This document shows, piece by piece, positions 15,905 through 24,124 of a DNA stretch of 49,006 bases. How positions within the stretch are numbered: the stretch's first letter is position 1; every line of letters starts with the position of its first letter. The notes below the pieces were generated by a model. That model saw only the letters and a program-made list of their open reading frames with translations, was not told the origin of the DNA and made no database searches. Made by a program: the position numbers and the translations under genes. The stretch covers positions 1 to 49,006 of IMG/VR virus record IMGVR_UViG_3300017951_000022. One strand, written 5' to 3'. Source of the DNA: a virus.

Positions 15905-16661
15905 TATTTTTAGTGATAACGTAGACACAAATCATGTTAGCTCAAGTGACTACAAACTTTCTCAATTTAAAAAATATAAAGACCAGTTAAAAGCTGCACA
16001 GCAGGCATATGCTAATAAATGCGGTGCAGATTATGTTTTGCACGAAAATGATTGGACCGAATATAATGACTTACAATTTGAAAAGATTCTAAAACTTGAG
16101 CAATACGCAAATGAGTACGATCAAATTCTTTATTTAGATTTTGATGTGGTGCCAACAGAAAAAGCCGAAAACATATTTGAAGTTATTGATGATTCTACAA
16201 TTGCAATGCATCCATTGGAAAGAAATCTATCTGATCAGGAATTAAGATGGATATTACAAGATGATACATTTAATATACAAAATGTATTTGTAAAAACCTG
16301 TGCTAAAAATTCTATGCTTATTCTTGAAGACCGTATGGGGAATAATAACCTTTATAATACAGGTGTAGTCTATGGTGGCAAGGATGTAATTCAAAGTCTT
16401 CGATTTGCAGAAAGACTTGATTATATGAAAGAATTGTTAGAGGAAGCAAAGGAAGATTCTTTATTCCCTGTAGAAATTAGTAGAAACTTTTCATATAATA
16501 ATGAGGCATTCGTGACCTTTCTCGTTGAAAGATACGATATACCCCATACAGATTTACCACTACATTGGAATTTTATTATGGACCAAAGATTTCCAGAGAA
16601 ATCAGATATAGCATACTTTTTACATCATGTAAATAAAGAATTTGAAAAAAGTTTTACTTAG
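15885..16661 (+). CDS. Glycosyltransferase (GT-A, DxD type), second of tandem pair
   Basis: 258 aa with a GTG start inside the end of the previous gene (20-nt overlap, different frame), chosen because MKRIIFSIFS aligns with its paralogue's MNRIIFTIFI. DxD at 85-87 (ILYLDFDVVP), QQAYANKCGADY at 39-50 and YNTGVVYGGKDV around 157-168 mirror the upstream enzyme. About 40 residues shorter. Convergent with the minus-strand 176-aa gene: the two stops overlap by 8 nt, with no visible terminator between them. Confidence 0.77.
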   Translation: MKRIIFSIFSDNVDTNHVSSSDYKLSQFKKYKDQLKAAQQAYANKCGADYVLHENDWTEYNDLQFEKILKLEQYANEYDQILYLDFDVVPTEKAENIFEVIDDSTIAMHPLERNLSDQELRWILQDDTFNIQNVFVKTCAKNSMLILEDRMGNNNLYNTGVVYGGKDVIQSLRFAERLDYMKELLEEAKEDSLFPVEISRNFSYNNEAFVTFLVERYDIPHTDLPLHWNFIMDQRFPEKSDIAYFLHHVNKEFEKSFT

Positions 16662-17184
16662 TTTCTTGGTATTTACGGTATACTTTAATTGCAGCTTCAA
16701 CCGCAGTGATCAAATCTTCTGACTGGCGTAGTTCTTTTTTCAATGCACGATCAGTTACAGACTTTACAAATTCTTGTTCAAACAATTCCATCTTCAAAAA
16801 GAATAACTGCTCTTTATGTTCTTCAGGATCAAACTCCATAAACAAAGCTTTAACGATAGCTTTATAGATGTTACTTGAAAGAGCTTGGTCAATATCGTAA
16901 ATATAACCTTGATCCTTGGCAATCTTAATTACCGTTTCTTGGAATTCTTTGACTTCATTCTTTTTACCTTGGTATGTGTTTTCATATAAATCATCTAAAG
17001 AAATAAGCTCCTGGAGTTCTTTCCATTGTGCATCGTCATCTTTTACTTCAACCAAAGTTTCTACTAGAAGTGGTGTACCATCTTCCTGATGAGGATTTTC
17101 CGGATCTGTCCAATATGCTCTAACGCAATCATATGCACTGTTTGCAAATTCTGCAGTAACAAATTCGTATCCTAGATTTTTCAT
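16654..17184 (-). CDS. Conserved-looking helical protein of unknown function
   Basis: 176 aa, MKNLGYEFVTAEFANSAYDC. The N-terminal third is mixed, the rest strongly alpha-helical and acidic (LDDLYENTYQGKKNEVKEFQ; EQLFFLKMELFEQEFVKSV). No enzyme motif. GAGGA ribosome-binding site. An embedded late promoter lies 94 nt upstream. Its composition is different from the glycosyltransferases around it; a regulatory or scaffolding role is a guess only. Confidence 0.6.
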   Translation of the reverse strand: MKNLGYEFVTAEFANSAYDCVRAYWTDPENPHQEDGTPLLVETLVEVKDDDAQWKELQELISLDDLYENTYQGKKNEVKEFQETVIKIAKDQGYIYDIDQALSSNIYKAIVKALFMEFDPEEHKEQLFFLKMELFEQEFVKSVTDRALKKELRQSEDLITAVEAAIKVYRKYQETK

Positions 17185-17185
17185 G

Positions 17186-17494
17186 TTATTCCTCTTTTCC
17201 GCACCAGTCTTTACATTGCCTAATTGTAATGCTTGAATCTTCCCATGATTCTGGTAAAGTATGTGTAAACCATGTACTATTTATAATGTCTTCCATCGTA
17301 TTATTATGTATATTATAGCGTTCTTTATTATTATCGTATTCTTTCATGATAGATTCACGTTCTATCATTTTTTGTGTATCACTATAATAAACATTTGCCA
17401 AATAGCAACAGGGTAAAACCTGTCCATCAGGATTTACCAAAATTCGATTCTTTTCCATCCACTTACATGTTATTTTCATTTGTTTACTTGCCAT
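17186..17494 (-). CDS. SPASM-like cysteine-rich half of a radical SAM enzyme
   Basis: 102 aa. Cysteines C10, C29, C30, C94 and C98 with the pattern CKWMEKNRILVNPDGQVLPCC (10-30 in parts) are typical of the auxiliary iron-sulphur (SPASM/twitch) domain that normally follows the core of a radical SAM enzyme in one chain. The radical SAM core is the gene just upstream, overlapping by 19 nt in another frame. An in-frame ATG exists here, so it may be translated on its own, but the start lies directly after an A7 run where a one-base slip would fuse the two. See findings. Confidence 0.68.
   Translation of the reverse strand: MASKQMKITCKWMEKNRILVNPDGQVLPCCYLANVYYSDTQKMIERESIMKEYDNNKERYNIHNNTMEDIINSTWFTHTLPESWEDSSITIRQCKDWCGKEE
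17278..17285 (-). promoter_or_regulatory. Embedded late promoter TATAAATA
   Basis: Exact late octamer on the minus strand, 94 nt before the ATG at 17184, inside the SPASM-like gene. Confidence 0.45.
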
Positions 17495-18186
17495 GTTTTT
17501 TTATCAATCGTACTTTTTTCAAGTACTTGAGCATCACCGTTTTCATCAATAAAATCAAATACAGAAGAATGCTTATAGAATCTATCTGATTTAGTATAAA
17601 TGATTGTGGATGCGCCGTTTTTAAATACCATATCCTTTATGTCATCCAAGTAATTTTCATTATGTTTAAAGACAATTGTTTTTACTTTTGTATGAGCAAG
17701 TGTTTGTGAATGTGCTTTCATATTCTTTAACACTTTATCTAGTTCAGTCTTACGTCTATAATGGCTATGCATTTTTTGATCAATACCATCAATTGCAAAG
17801 TATGTAGTTAGCTGCTTTCCACCAGCAATTCCTAAATCCCACCACCATTCTTCATCACGAATCGATGCATTTGTATCTAAGTATATTTTTGCATTTGAAT
17901 ATTCTACAACATACTCTACCATTTTCATAATATCTTTATTCATTACAGGATCTCCCCAAGTTCCACAAAACTCAAAGACTCCCCATATATTATCTTCACG
18001 GTCTTGTTCGTGTAAACGGTAAGTGTTTTTAAACGTATCAAAATCCCATTGGTGATAGTTTAACCATTTAGCCATACCTAATCCATTTGGATCTGTTCTA
18101 TGGCATTGTGGACATCCTGCATTGCAAAATGTAGAAATATCTAAAAACACCTGTAAATTACGAGGTCTATATCTATGTGTGCTCAT
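17476..18186 (-). CDS. Radical SAM enzyme core
   Basis: 236 aa. The CX3CX2C cluster motif is C21-N-A-G-C25-P-Q-C28, near the N-terminus after the first beta strand (LQVFLDISTF). EFCGTWGDPVMN (about 72-83) matches the 'GGE'-like SAM-binding strand, and IYLDTNASIRD and TTYFAIDGID match later barrel strands. This binds a 4Fe-4S cluster and SAM to start radical chemistry; substrate unknown. The protein stops at ...KKTWQVNK, where related phage enzymes continue into a SPASM domain that is here in the next frame. ATGA overlap with the methyltransferase gene upstream. Confidence 0.8.
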   Translation of the reverse strand: MSTHRYRPRNLQVFLDISTFCNAGCPQCHRTDPNGLGMAKWLNYHQWDFDTFKNTYRLHEQDREDNIWGVFEFCGTWGDPVMNKDIMKMVEYVVEYSNAKIYLDTNASIRDEEWWWDLGIAGGKQLTTYFAIDGIDQKMHSHYRRKTELDKVLKNMKAHSQTLAHTKVKTIVFKHNENYLDDIKDMVFKNGASTIIYTKSDRFYKHSSVFDFIDENGDAQVLEKSTIDKKTWQVNK

Positions 18187-18809
18187 TTTCCTATTACCAT
18201 ATATCTTGTAAAATCGCCAAGATTTAATTCACCTTTATAAAGTATTTCTAATCCTGTATATTCAACAAACTCATCCAATGATTCCGAGCAATTAATATGT
18301 GAATGTAAGTCGAAAAAATTATTTGATTGTAAAGCAAATAGCTTGTTGCCAATACATCCTAATTCATCTATAAGATTTGTAATATCTTCACGTTCTATGT
18401 GTTCAACAGACGTACATACAAAAACATCAGCATCATAATATAATTTCGGATCAATAGCATCTTTAATTTTAAAATTAATTTTACTATCTGGAAATAACTC
18501 ATTCCCAATAATTGCAGTTACTCTATCAATGTCCAATGAAATGATTTTATTTTTATGGTAGGATTGTCTTAGTAAATGTGGAAGAAGACCATACCATGCA
18601 CCAGCACACCATATTTCACCTTTACCATTATAAATTTTAGATAATTCATCGACCAACCATTGTTTACTTAACCAGTGGTTTGAATCTAGACAATGGACAA
18701 TATCTTTGATACGATACATGTCCTGTTCCCAAATATCATCGTCATATCTAGAACCATCATATATTTGTTCTATCAGCTTTAATCCACGATTTAATATCAT
18801 CGGATCCAT
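18183..18809 (-). CDS. SAM-dependent methyltransferase-like protein
   Basis: 208 aa from the ATG at 18809, preceded by GAGGA 8-9 nt upstream; a TTG at 18824 is a longer alternative. Class I Rossmann features: EIWCAGAWYGLLPHLL (motif I), IISLDIDRV (motif II acidic residue) and YYDADVFVCTSVEHIE (motif IV region). The IWCAGAWYG glycine loop is a variant of GxGxG. The substrate is unknown. Overlaps the upstream glycosyltransferase by 53 nt and the radical SAM gene by ATGA, so the three are one unit. Confidence 0.7.
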   Translation of the reverse strand: MDPMILNRGLKLIEQIYDGSRYDDDIWEQDMYRIKDIVHCLDSNHWLSKQWLVDELSKIYNGKGEIWCAGAWYGLLPHLLRQSYHKNKIISLDIDRVTAIIGNELFPDSKINFKIKDAIDPKLYYDADVFVCTSVEHIEREDITNLIDELGCIGNKLFALQSNNFFDLHSHINCSESLDEFVEYTGLEILYKGELNLGDFTRYMVIGK

Positions 18810-19407
18810 AATCAACTTCCTCAAATGTAACTACTGGTGCGTTTGTATTATGAGTGTATTTATAGGACTGCACAAAATCTTGAGGGAATGTATCGTATTC
18901 AAATCCTTCATGCACAATAAAACGATCGATACCTGCGTATTTCCTTAAGTAATAATCCTTTGACGAAGAATTAAACTTATTCCATATTTGGTGTATCTCG
19001 CGGTTGTTTGCATCCCACGTGATGACCGAGGAGTTAACCTTTACATCAAAATGGTGTTTCTTGTTATCCTGCACGTGTGTCTTAAAATAACAATCAACTA
19101 ACGTAAGTTTATTCCAATCTACTATATTCAGAATATACCACGGATCATACCGAATGTAAACATCTAAATCAAAAAAGATGCATTTACCTGTTAATGGAAA
19201 ATTTTCAGAAAAAAGTGGTAATTTATTCCACCAAACCTTTAAAAGGGGTTTACTTTGGATGGGAATTATGTTAATATTATAATTGAGTCCAGATGGTTGT
19301 TCGGTATAACAATAGAAGTTAAAGTCCGGCCGGTACAAAGAATCATATAATCTATTCACGTCATCTGCAGAATACTTTGTACCCCACTTCACAAAAATCA
19401 CATTCAT
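18757..19407 (-). CDS. Glycosyltransferase-like protein (DxD)
   Basis: 216 aa, MNVIFVKWGTKYSADDVNRL. FYCYTEQPSGLNYNINIIPI (31-50) and GKCIFFDLDVYIRY with DLD at 80-82 are typical of phage- and bacterial GT-A enzymes of the GT8/'glycosyl transferase' kind. A later Asp/His-rich segment (SSVITWDANN; FIVHEGFEYDTFPQDF) would be the acceptor side. Different subfamily from the tandem pair on the plus strand. First gene of the minus-strand part of the modification cassette, directly after a structural gene. Confidence 0.74.
   Translation of the reverse strand: MNVIFVKWGTKYSADDVNRLYDSLYRPDFNFYCYTEQPSGLNYNINIIPIQSKPLLKVWWNKLPLFSENFPLTGKCIFFDLDVYIRYDPWYILNIVDWNKLTLVDCYFKTHVQDNKKHHFDVKVNSSVITWDANNREIHQIWNKFNSSSKDYYLRKYAGIDRFIVHEGFEYDTFPQDFVQSYKYTHNTNAPVVTFEEVDYGSDDIKSWIKADRTNI
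18857..18864 (-). promoter_or_regulatory. Late promoter TATAAATA before the methyltransferase
   Basis: Exact late octamer on the minus strand, 48 nt before the ATG at 18809, inside the end of the glycosyltransferase gene. Likely start for methyltransferase and radical SAM genes late in infection. Confidence 0.6.
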
Positions 19408-19409
19408 AT

Positions 19410-20333
19410 CTAAACTTGATAAATCCTTAAATAATAAGTACTAATAGCAACAGCTGTACCATCTGGAAACTCTTGTGCACGGTAATCATCAGCATTAACA
19501 AATCTCGTTTGGTAATTACCAGATCCATTTAAACGAGTGTCGGTCATACCTGATCCGCGGTTATTACCAGCTCCATTGATTCTATATCTAATTCTACTAC
19601 CAGTAACATGTTCTGCAACATACTTAATATTATCACGGATAGTGCTCTGAATTCCTGATGATGAATATACACTTAAATTTCCGTCACTACGTACTTTAAC
19701 TGGTGTAGTAAAGGCTGGTTGAGATCCAGAATTTGTTCTAAACAAATAATAATTTGTAACAGTAGTAGGTTGATCTAATGCTTCCGGAATTGAACCTGCA
19801 CTATATGCACCTACGTTCGCTCTTGTATCTGAAAAGACCGGTGAAGAACTAATAAGTGTATGTCCAGATAAACTGCTTGACGTATGGATACGATATGTAC
19901 CGGGTTGATCTGAACCATTGGTTAAAGTATCAATGGCTGGATAAATAATTGTATCCCAAAAATCGATTTGAGTCATAGCACGAATATTTCCGCCATCATA
20001 ATACGCAGGATATTCGACACTGTTTGGATCACCTGGATCGGTGGTACCATCTGACGATTGAGTAATTCTATCATATGTTGTAGTTACAGTACCAGGCTCT
20101 GCAGTCTCTGCTTCAGTGGGATATCTAGTCGTAAATGATTGGTATGCTCCAGCAGATTTTCTTGTATCACTAATTGCGTCAAGATTACCTGAGTTTGCAA
20201 CATGTGACAAATCTACAGAAGGTGATGTGCCATACAAATATCTCGCATAATCACGAAGTGCATTAATTTCAGCATCACTCATTTCTTGTAGATGATTGGC
20301 CGCTGTGAGCTTTAATGGTCTCCGAAATGCCAT
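19410..20333 (-). CDS. Virion structural protein, T4-like marine phage type
   Basis: 307 aa, MAFRRPLKLTAANHLQEMSD, then AEINALRDYARYLYGTSPSV. The start resembles proteins encoded next to baseplate and fibre genes in T4-like marine phages, from memory; exact function unknown. Middle contains FWDTIIYPAIDTL, the C-terminal part is beta-rich (YYLFRTNSGSQPAFTTPVKV; IRYRINGAGN) ending TYYLRIYQV. Last gene of the minus-strand baseplate block before the modification cassette. Confidence 0.65.
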   Translation of the reverse strand: MAFRRPLKLTAANHLQEMSDAEINALRDYARYLYGTSPSVDLSHVANSGNLDAISDTRKSAGAYQSFTTRYPTEAETAEPGTVTTTYDRITQSSDGTTDPGDPNSVEYPAYYDGGNIRAMTQIDFWDTIIYPAIDTLTNGSDQPGTYRIHTSSSLSGHTLISSSPVFSDTRANVGAYSAGSIPEALDQPTTVTNYYLFRTNSGSQPAFTTPVKVRSDGNLSVYSSSGIQSTIRDNIKYVAEHVTGSRIRYRINGAGNNRGSGMTDTRLNGSGNYQTRFVNADDYRAQEFPDGTAVAISTYYLRIYQV

Positions 20334-20346
20334 ACTTTATTCCTCA

Positions 20347-21468
20347 TTAAGATCCAGCGCCATAGAGAGTTTTTACTGCTGTCCCTGCTGAGTTATATAT
20401 TATCAATTCTACTTCGTCTTTAAGCTGTGCTCTTGCAATACCATCGTTCTTAATTGAAACTGCACCAGATGATACACTAAAGTTTGTGGAACTAAATGAT
20501 GCAATACCTTTAGCAGAGGTAGTTGCGTTGTTTGCAGCAATAACGCCTGAACTAAAAGTAATCGGAGCAGTTGCTGAAATATGAGCTCTAACTTCGGCCG
20601 CGCTTGGACCAGTATATGTAAATTCGCCAGTTGTTCCATTATAACTAAATGAACCGTCACCACCAGCATCTACTGCACTTACAGCAGCACGGGCATCGCC
20701 TTCAGCTCTTGTTGTGGTATAATATAAGTTTGTACCTTCTGGCAACTGTGTTGTTGTTTTGCCATTAAAGTATAGATTTGTAGAACCTTCCGCAATATCA
20801 TCTGTACCAATTGTACCCGAACCACCTAGTGATAACGTAATACCATTTAGTTCTGTATTATCATAAAACAATTGACCATTTGTAATTGCTGAGTTTGGAA
20901 TTGTAACATGTCCATTTGCATCAACATTAAATGTATCTGAGTCAAAGCTAGCTACGCCTACTCCATCAGATTCTGTTGCGTACTTAGCATTAAATTCGCC
21001 TGTAGTGTCATCATATGTTAGACCAGCTAATGGCCCTTGCGCAACACTTAAATGTCCACGTACTTCAGCGTCTGTTACACCAGTAAATGTAAATTGTCCA
21101 TTGGTATTATTATACTGCAATAGACCTCCACCACTATCAGAGACAACACTAAATTTAGTGTGGAAGTCTGAATCAGTATTGACGCGAGCAAAAACTTCAT
21201 TAACAGCTTCAACCAAACTACTTTTTGCAATAGTATCAAGGCTAGATAATTGACCAATTGAGCTAAATGCTGAATCAATGTCAATTCCTGCTTCACTATC
21301 TACTAAATCAACTCGAGTTTTAAGCTCATTAATTGCACCAACAACGCCGTTTGCGGTTGTAGTCAAAGACGAAACATCACCAACAGAATCAACAAGCTGA
21401 TTAAATCTCAAACGCTGAGAGTTAATCGTATCGTTTAATTGTACGTAAGGTATTTTTGAATTAGGCAT
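20347..21468 (-). CDS. Tail-fibre protein (shaft repeats)
   Basis: 373 aa. Starts with a helical segment (INSQRLRFNQLVDSVGDVSS; VVGAINELKTRVDLVDSE), then fibre repeats of the type GSTNLYFNGKTTTQL, GTNLYYTTTRAEGDARAAVS, GEFTYTGPSAAEVRAHIS, and two ASFDSDTFNVDANGHVTIP / ASFSSTNFSVSSGAVSIK units. These are typical of proximal fibre shafts. Overlaps the coiled-coil 71-aa gene by 8 nt. A perfect late octamer lies 130 nt upstream. Confidence 0.74.
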   Translation of the reverse strand: MPNSKIPYVQLNDTINSQRLRFNQLVDSVGDVSSLTTTANGVVGAINELKTRVDLVDSEAGIDIDSAFSSIGQLSSLDTIAKSSLVEAVNEVFARVNTDSDFHTKFSVVSDSGGGLLQYNNTNGQFTFTGVTDAEVRGHLSVAQGPLAGLTYDDTTGEFNAKYATESDGVGVASFDSDTFNVDANGHVTIPNSAITNGQLFYDNTELNGITLSLGGSGTIGTDDIAEGSTNLYFNGKTTTQLPEGTNLYYTTTRAEGDARAAVSAVDAGGDGSFSYNGTTGEFTYTGPSAAEVRAHISATAPITFSSGVIAANNATTSAKGIASFSSTNFSVSSGAVSIKNDGIARAQLKDEVELIIYNSAGTAVKTLYGAGS

Positions 21469-21676
21469 TTGGTTTGTTCTCTAATAGTTGCTTCAACATC
21501 ATCTTAATTTCACTTACGTCAGACTTTAAATTTTCAATCTCTTCACGTTCCTGTAACTTCTTTAAACGAGCTTGCTTGGCTTGTATAGCCTTAGAGCTAT
21601 TTATATTCACGATCATACCGGTCGATATATCTTTCATCAAATCAGGATGATCCTTTATAGGTACAAGTTTTCTCAT
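21461..21676 (-). CDS. Small coiled-coil protein
   Basis: 71 aa, MRKLVPIKDHPDLMKDISTG, then a strongly helical, charged stretch (IQAKQARLKKLQEREEIENL; SDVSEIKMMLKQLLE) with heptad-like spacing. I recall similar short proteins (start MxKLVPIKDHP) next to fibre genes in T4-like marine phages; function not known. Sits between the 557-aa structural gene (sharing base 21676) and the fibre shaft gene, so it could be a fibre oligomerisation or attachment factor. Confidence 0.65.
   Translation of the reverse strand: MRKLVPIKDHPDLMKDISTGMIVNINSSKAIQAKQARLKKLQEREEIENLKSDVSEIKMMLKQLLENKPNA
21598..21605 (-). promoter_or_regulatory. Embedded late promoter TATAAATA
   Basis: Exact late octamer on the minus strand, inside the coiled-coil gene and 130 nt before the fibre shaft start at 21468. 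Confidence 0.4.
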
Positions 21677-23349
21677 TATGCGGTAGCGATTGTTCTTAGA
21701 TTTTTAAACTCAGGAACGTTTGTAGATTTTGTTGAATGCATCGTGATCTTAATCTGATACTTATCAAAGTCTGCAATATCAAATACATTAAATTCAAATT
21801 GTCTAAACATTTCTGTAGTACCAATTTGAGAATAGTTTGAAGTGTTTGGTGGATTCACTGTTGTACTAAACTGTGTCCATTCAGTATCAGCTATTCTTGT
21901 ACTTGAACCAGCTTGGCGTGTTCTATACCAAATTTTAAAGTCGGTTCCATCAGGCTTAATTGCATCCACCAATACACGAATTGATGATGCTGTTTCTTCT
22001 AATGTAAATATGTCAGTTAAATAGCGAGCAGGTGATGTACCGCCTGACGCTTCTGTTTCTGAAATATAATCAAATGTAGTCATTAGATTTCTATTGGATC
22101 CAGTGTATCCATCAGAATCTTGATAATCGATAAAGTTTGTATGAGTTTTAATTGATGCGCCATTAGCATTAACATATGGAGCAACATACTTACTACTTGT
22201 ATTCATAATAAACTTGACGATAGTTGATGGATCGCCATTTAATTTAGTTGGTTCATTTTCTTGTGCAGAAGATGCAATTACATGTGGATGGATAAATTTA
22301 TTAATTCCATTTAGTGTAATAGCAACATCTGTTGAACGCGTGTATGCAGTTTCGTTACCAGCAATTGATTGGATTGTAGTAAAATCACCACCAGCTTCAA
22401 TTGATGTATAAGGAGGTGTTTCATACGGAGCTGACAATACAAATTCATCCAATTGATATTGTTCAGTAGCATATACAGAAGTTCCACCAACGTTCTTTGT
22501 AAGTGTAGCGTTTGAACCTGCAGTAAATGTATAACCCCAAGCATCAGCACTATCAATTGTTTTTGTGCCTAATAGCTGTGCACCGGCAATACCATTAATA
22601 GTGTCACCAGAATCAAAGCCGGCTGAATCAGTTGAAAGTGTAACTTTATCGCCAATAAGGAAACCATGAGCAGGATGCAATACACGAACCTTAGGAGATC
22701 CTGCAACCATACGAATTGGATCTGCTGGATATCTATGTAGACGTTCAGTAAATTCGTTTTCACCTAATGCTTTTACTGGTGGATTTTCTGCAGTAAAGTA
22801 TGCGGTATTACCAGTTGCATTAAACACTGCACGGTATACTTTAAATGCCAAGTCAGTAAATTGGTCCTTGTTCCATGCAGTACCATTTGATGATTGGTAC
22901 ATTACACCAGAGTTTAGATCTTTTGTAACCAACTTTGTTGTTGAATTTGCTAAGTGTTCACCTTGAGTACCTACCCAAAGTTTATAACGCCCAACCTTAG
23001 CCGATGTAGATACAACAATCGCATACTCAGTATTATTTTCTACATAAATTGGTTCTCTAAAAGTAAACTTTACTTCAGTAGAATTACTAAATGTAGTTGA
23101 AGCCGCAGCTCTTACAGTTGCAGCTGAAGCTTTTACTCGTGATCCTTGTAAGAATCGTGTAGCAGAAGGAACACCACTTTCAGTAACTGGCCTTAATTCA
23201 ACAAATACCGGTTGTTGAAGTTGTGCCGATGTAGGGGCTGTTGCAAAGAATAGTCCAACGCCTGTTAATACAGATCCACCTGGCTCAGTGACTCTGAAAC
23301 TTTGAGCGATTGGATTTTCTTGCTTAGTAAGTTTTAATGTACCTGTCAT
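21676..23349 (-). CDS. Baseplate/fibre structural protein (C-terminal partner of the DUF4815 protein)
   Basis: 557 aa. N-terminus MTGTLKLTKQENPIAQSFRV, then GGSVLTGVGLFFATAP and QPVFVELRPVTESGVPSATR. In other phages this 'xPLAQSF ... GxFLTxVDLFF ... PVxVxIRPxxxGxP' region follows a DUF4815-type domain within one polypeptide. Here it is a separate gene two genes after the DUF4815 protein. C-terminal half is a beta-rich domain (IRVLVDAIKPDGTDFKIWYR; FEFNVFDIADFDKYQIKITM). Virion component, likely outer wedge or fibre attachment. Confidence 0.7.
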   Translation of the reverse strand: MTGTLKLTKQENPIAQSFRVTEPGGSVLTGVGLFFATAPTSAQLQQPVFVELRPVTESGVPSATRFLQGSRVKASAATVRAAASTTFSNSTEVKFTFREPIYVENNTEYAIVVSTSAKVGRYKLWVGTQGEHLANSTTKLVTKDLNSGVMYQSSNGTAWNKDQFTDLAFKVYRAVFNATGNTAYFTAENPPVKALGENEFTERLHRYPADPIRMVAGSPKVRVLHPAHGFLIGDKVTLSTDSAGFDSGDTINGIAGAQLLGTKTIDSADAWGYTFTAGSNATLTKNVGGTSVYATEQYQLDEFVLSAPYETPPYTSIEAGGDFTTIQSIAGNETAYTRSTDVAITLNGINKFIHPHVIASSAQENEPTKLNGDPSTIVKFIMNTSSKYVAPYVNANGASIKTHTNFIDYQDSDGYTGSNRNLMTTFDYISETEASGGTSPARYLTDIFTLEETASSIRVLVDAIKPDGTDFKIWYRTRQAGSSTRIADTEWTQFSTTVNPPNTSNYSQIGTTEMFRQFEFNVFDIADFDKYQIKITMHSTKSTNVPEFKNLRTIATA

Positions 23350-23355
23350 TTTTTA

Positions 23356-24123
23356 TTAATCCCAAGGATTTGAAGAAGTTCTGTCTGAGCCAAATTCACT
23401 CCAAGAAGAACTCCAATTTGATGTACTATTGCTATACGAGTTATTTGAATAAGATGTAGTCGAAGTTCCAGTAATGTTATTTGTAGTAGTATATGACCAC
23501 GAATAACTTCCATCGCCTGCTGGAATTTTCTGTGAAGACATTGTAAATGCTGGACCGTCGTTACCACCGTTATCATTATTCGGAGGAGGAGGACTAACCC
23601 AAACCTGATAAGATTCTTGATATTTTTTCTGATATGTATAATATAGCTCATACTCACCAATTGCTTGATACTCAGCTTCACCAATAGATAAGCAATCATC
23701 TGGTTTAAGCACACTGATATCAATGGCTGTTAATGTACGTGTTCCGGTTGGAAAGTTTGTGGTTGAATTACTTTGGATGTAAAACAATCCTTCAAGCTTA
23801 CCTGTATTGTCTGTATTAAGCGGCCCATTTAGATTTGTCGGACCTCCATGTTGAGAAGGAAATTTTGTGGCTTTAATGTATTTATCGCCAGGATTTCTAA
23901 GTGCACTATTTTTAGCTTCAGCATTAAAGTCATCTAAGTTATAACTTGTATTGACCCATCTATTTACTTGCTTACCATCAAAAAACAACCAATGAGGTGT
24001 ACTAGGTCTTAAGCCTTCGAATTGAAAGAAAACAAACCGAGGACGGATAATTGAAATTTCTTCATATCCCAAGTCTTTTTCAATAGTTTTATATTTTGTT
24101 CTATATTTTGTTACATATGGCAT
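23356..24123 (-). CDS. Structural protein with Ser/Thr/Asn-rich tail
   Basis: 255 aa, MPYVTKYRTKYKTIEKDLGY, then ISIIRPRFVFFQFEGLRPST and HWLFFDGKQVNRWVN. The 'RPRFVxFxFxGLRPxTxHWxFFDGxxV' pattern is known in baseplate or fibre-linked proteins of T4-like marine phages. The C-terminal third is low-complexity (Ser, Asn, Thr, Trp), and a PPPPNNDNGG linker separates it. Lies between the DUF4815 gene and the 557-aa gene, all three probably one assembly. Confidence 0.68.
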   Translation of the reverse strand: MPYVTKYRTKYKTIEKDLGYEEISIIRPRFVFFQFEGLRPSTPHWLFFDGKQVNRWVNTSYNLDDFNAEAKNSALRNPGDKYIKATKFPSQHGGPTNLNGPLNTDNTGKLEGLFYIQSNSTTNFPTGTRTLTAIDISVLKPDDCLSIGEAEYQAIGEYELYYTYQKKYQESYQVWVSPPPPNNDNGGNDGPAFTMSSQKIPAGDGSYSWSYTTTNNITGTSTTSYSNNSYSNSTSNWSSSWSEFGSDRTSSNPWD

Positions 24124-24124
24124 A

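Noticed and set aside
17486-17510. Canonical A_AAA_AAC slippery heptamer at the radical SAM split
   Set aside because: The heptamer is present as a string but not in the zero-frame phase required; only simple slippage on the A7 run or a homopolymer error would work, so it is described that way.
23346-23723. 125-codon minus-strand frame overlapping the 255-aa structural gene
   Set aside because: Leu/Ile-rich shadow in another frame of a gene with better composition and conserved motifs.
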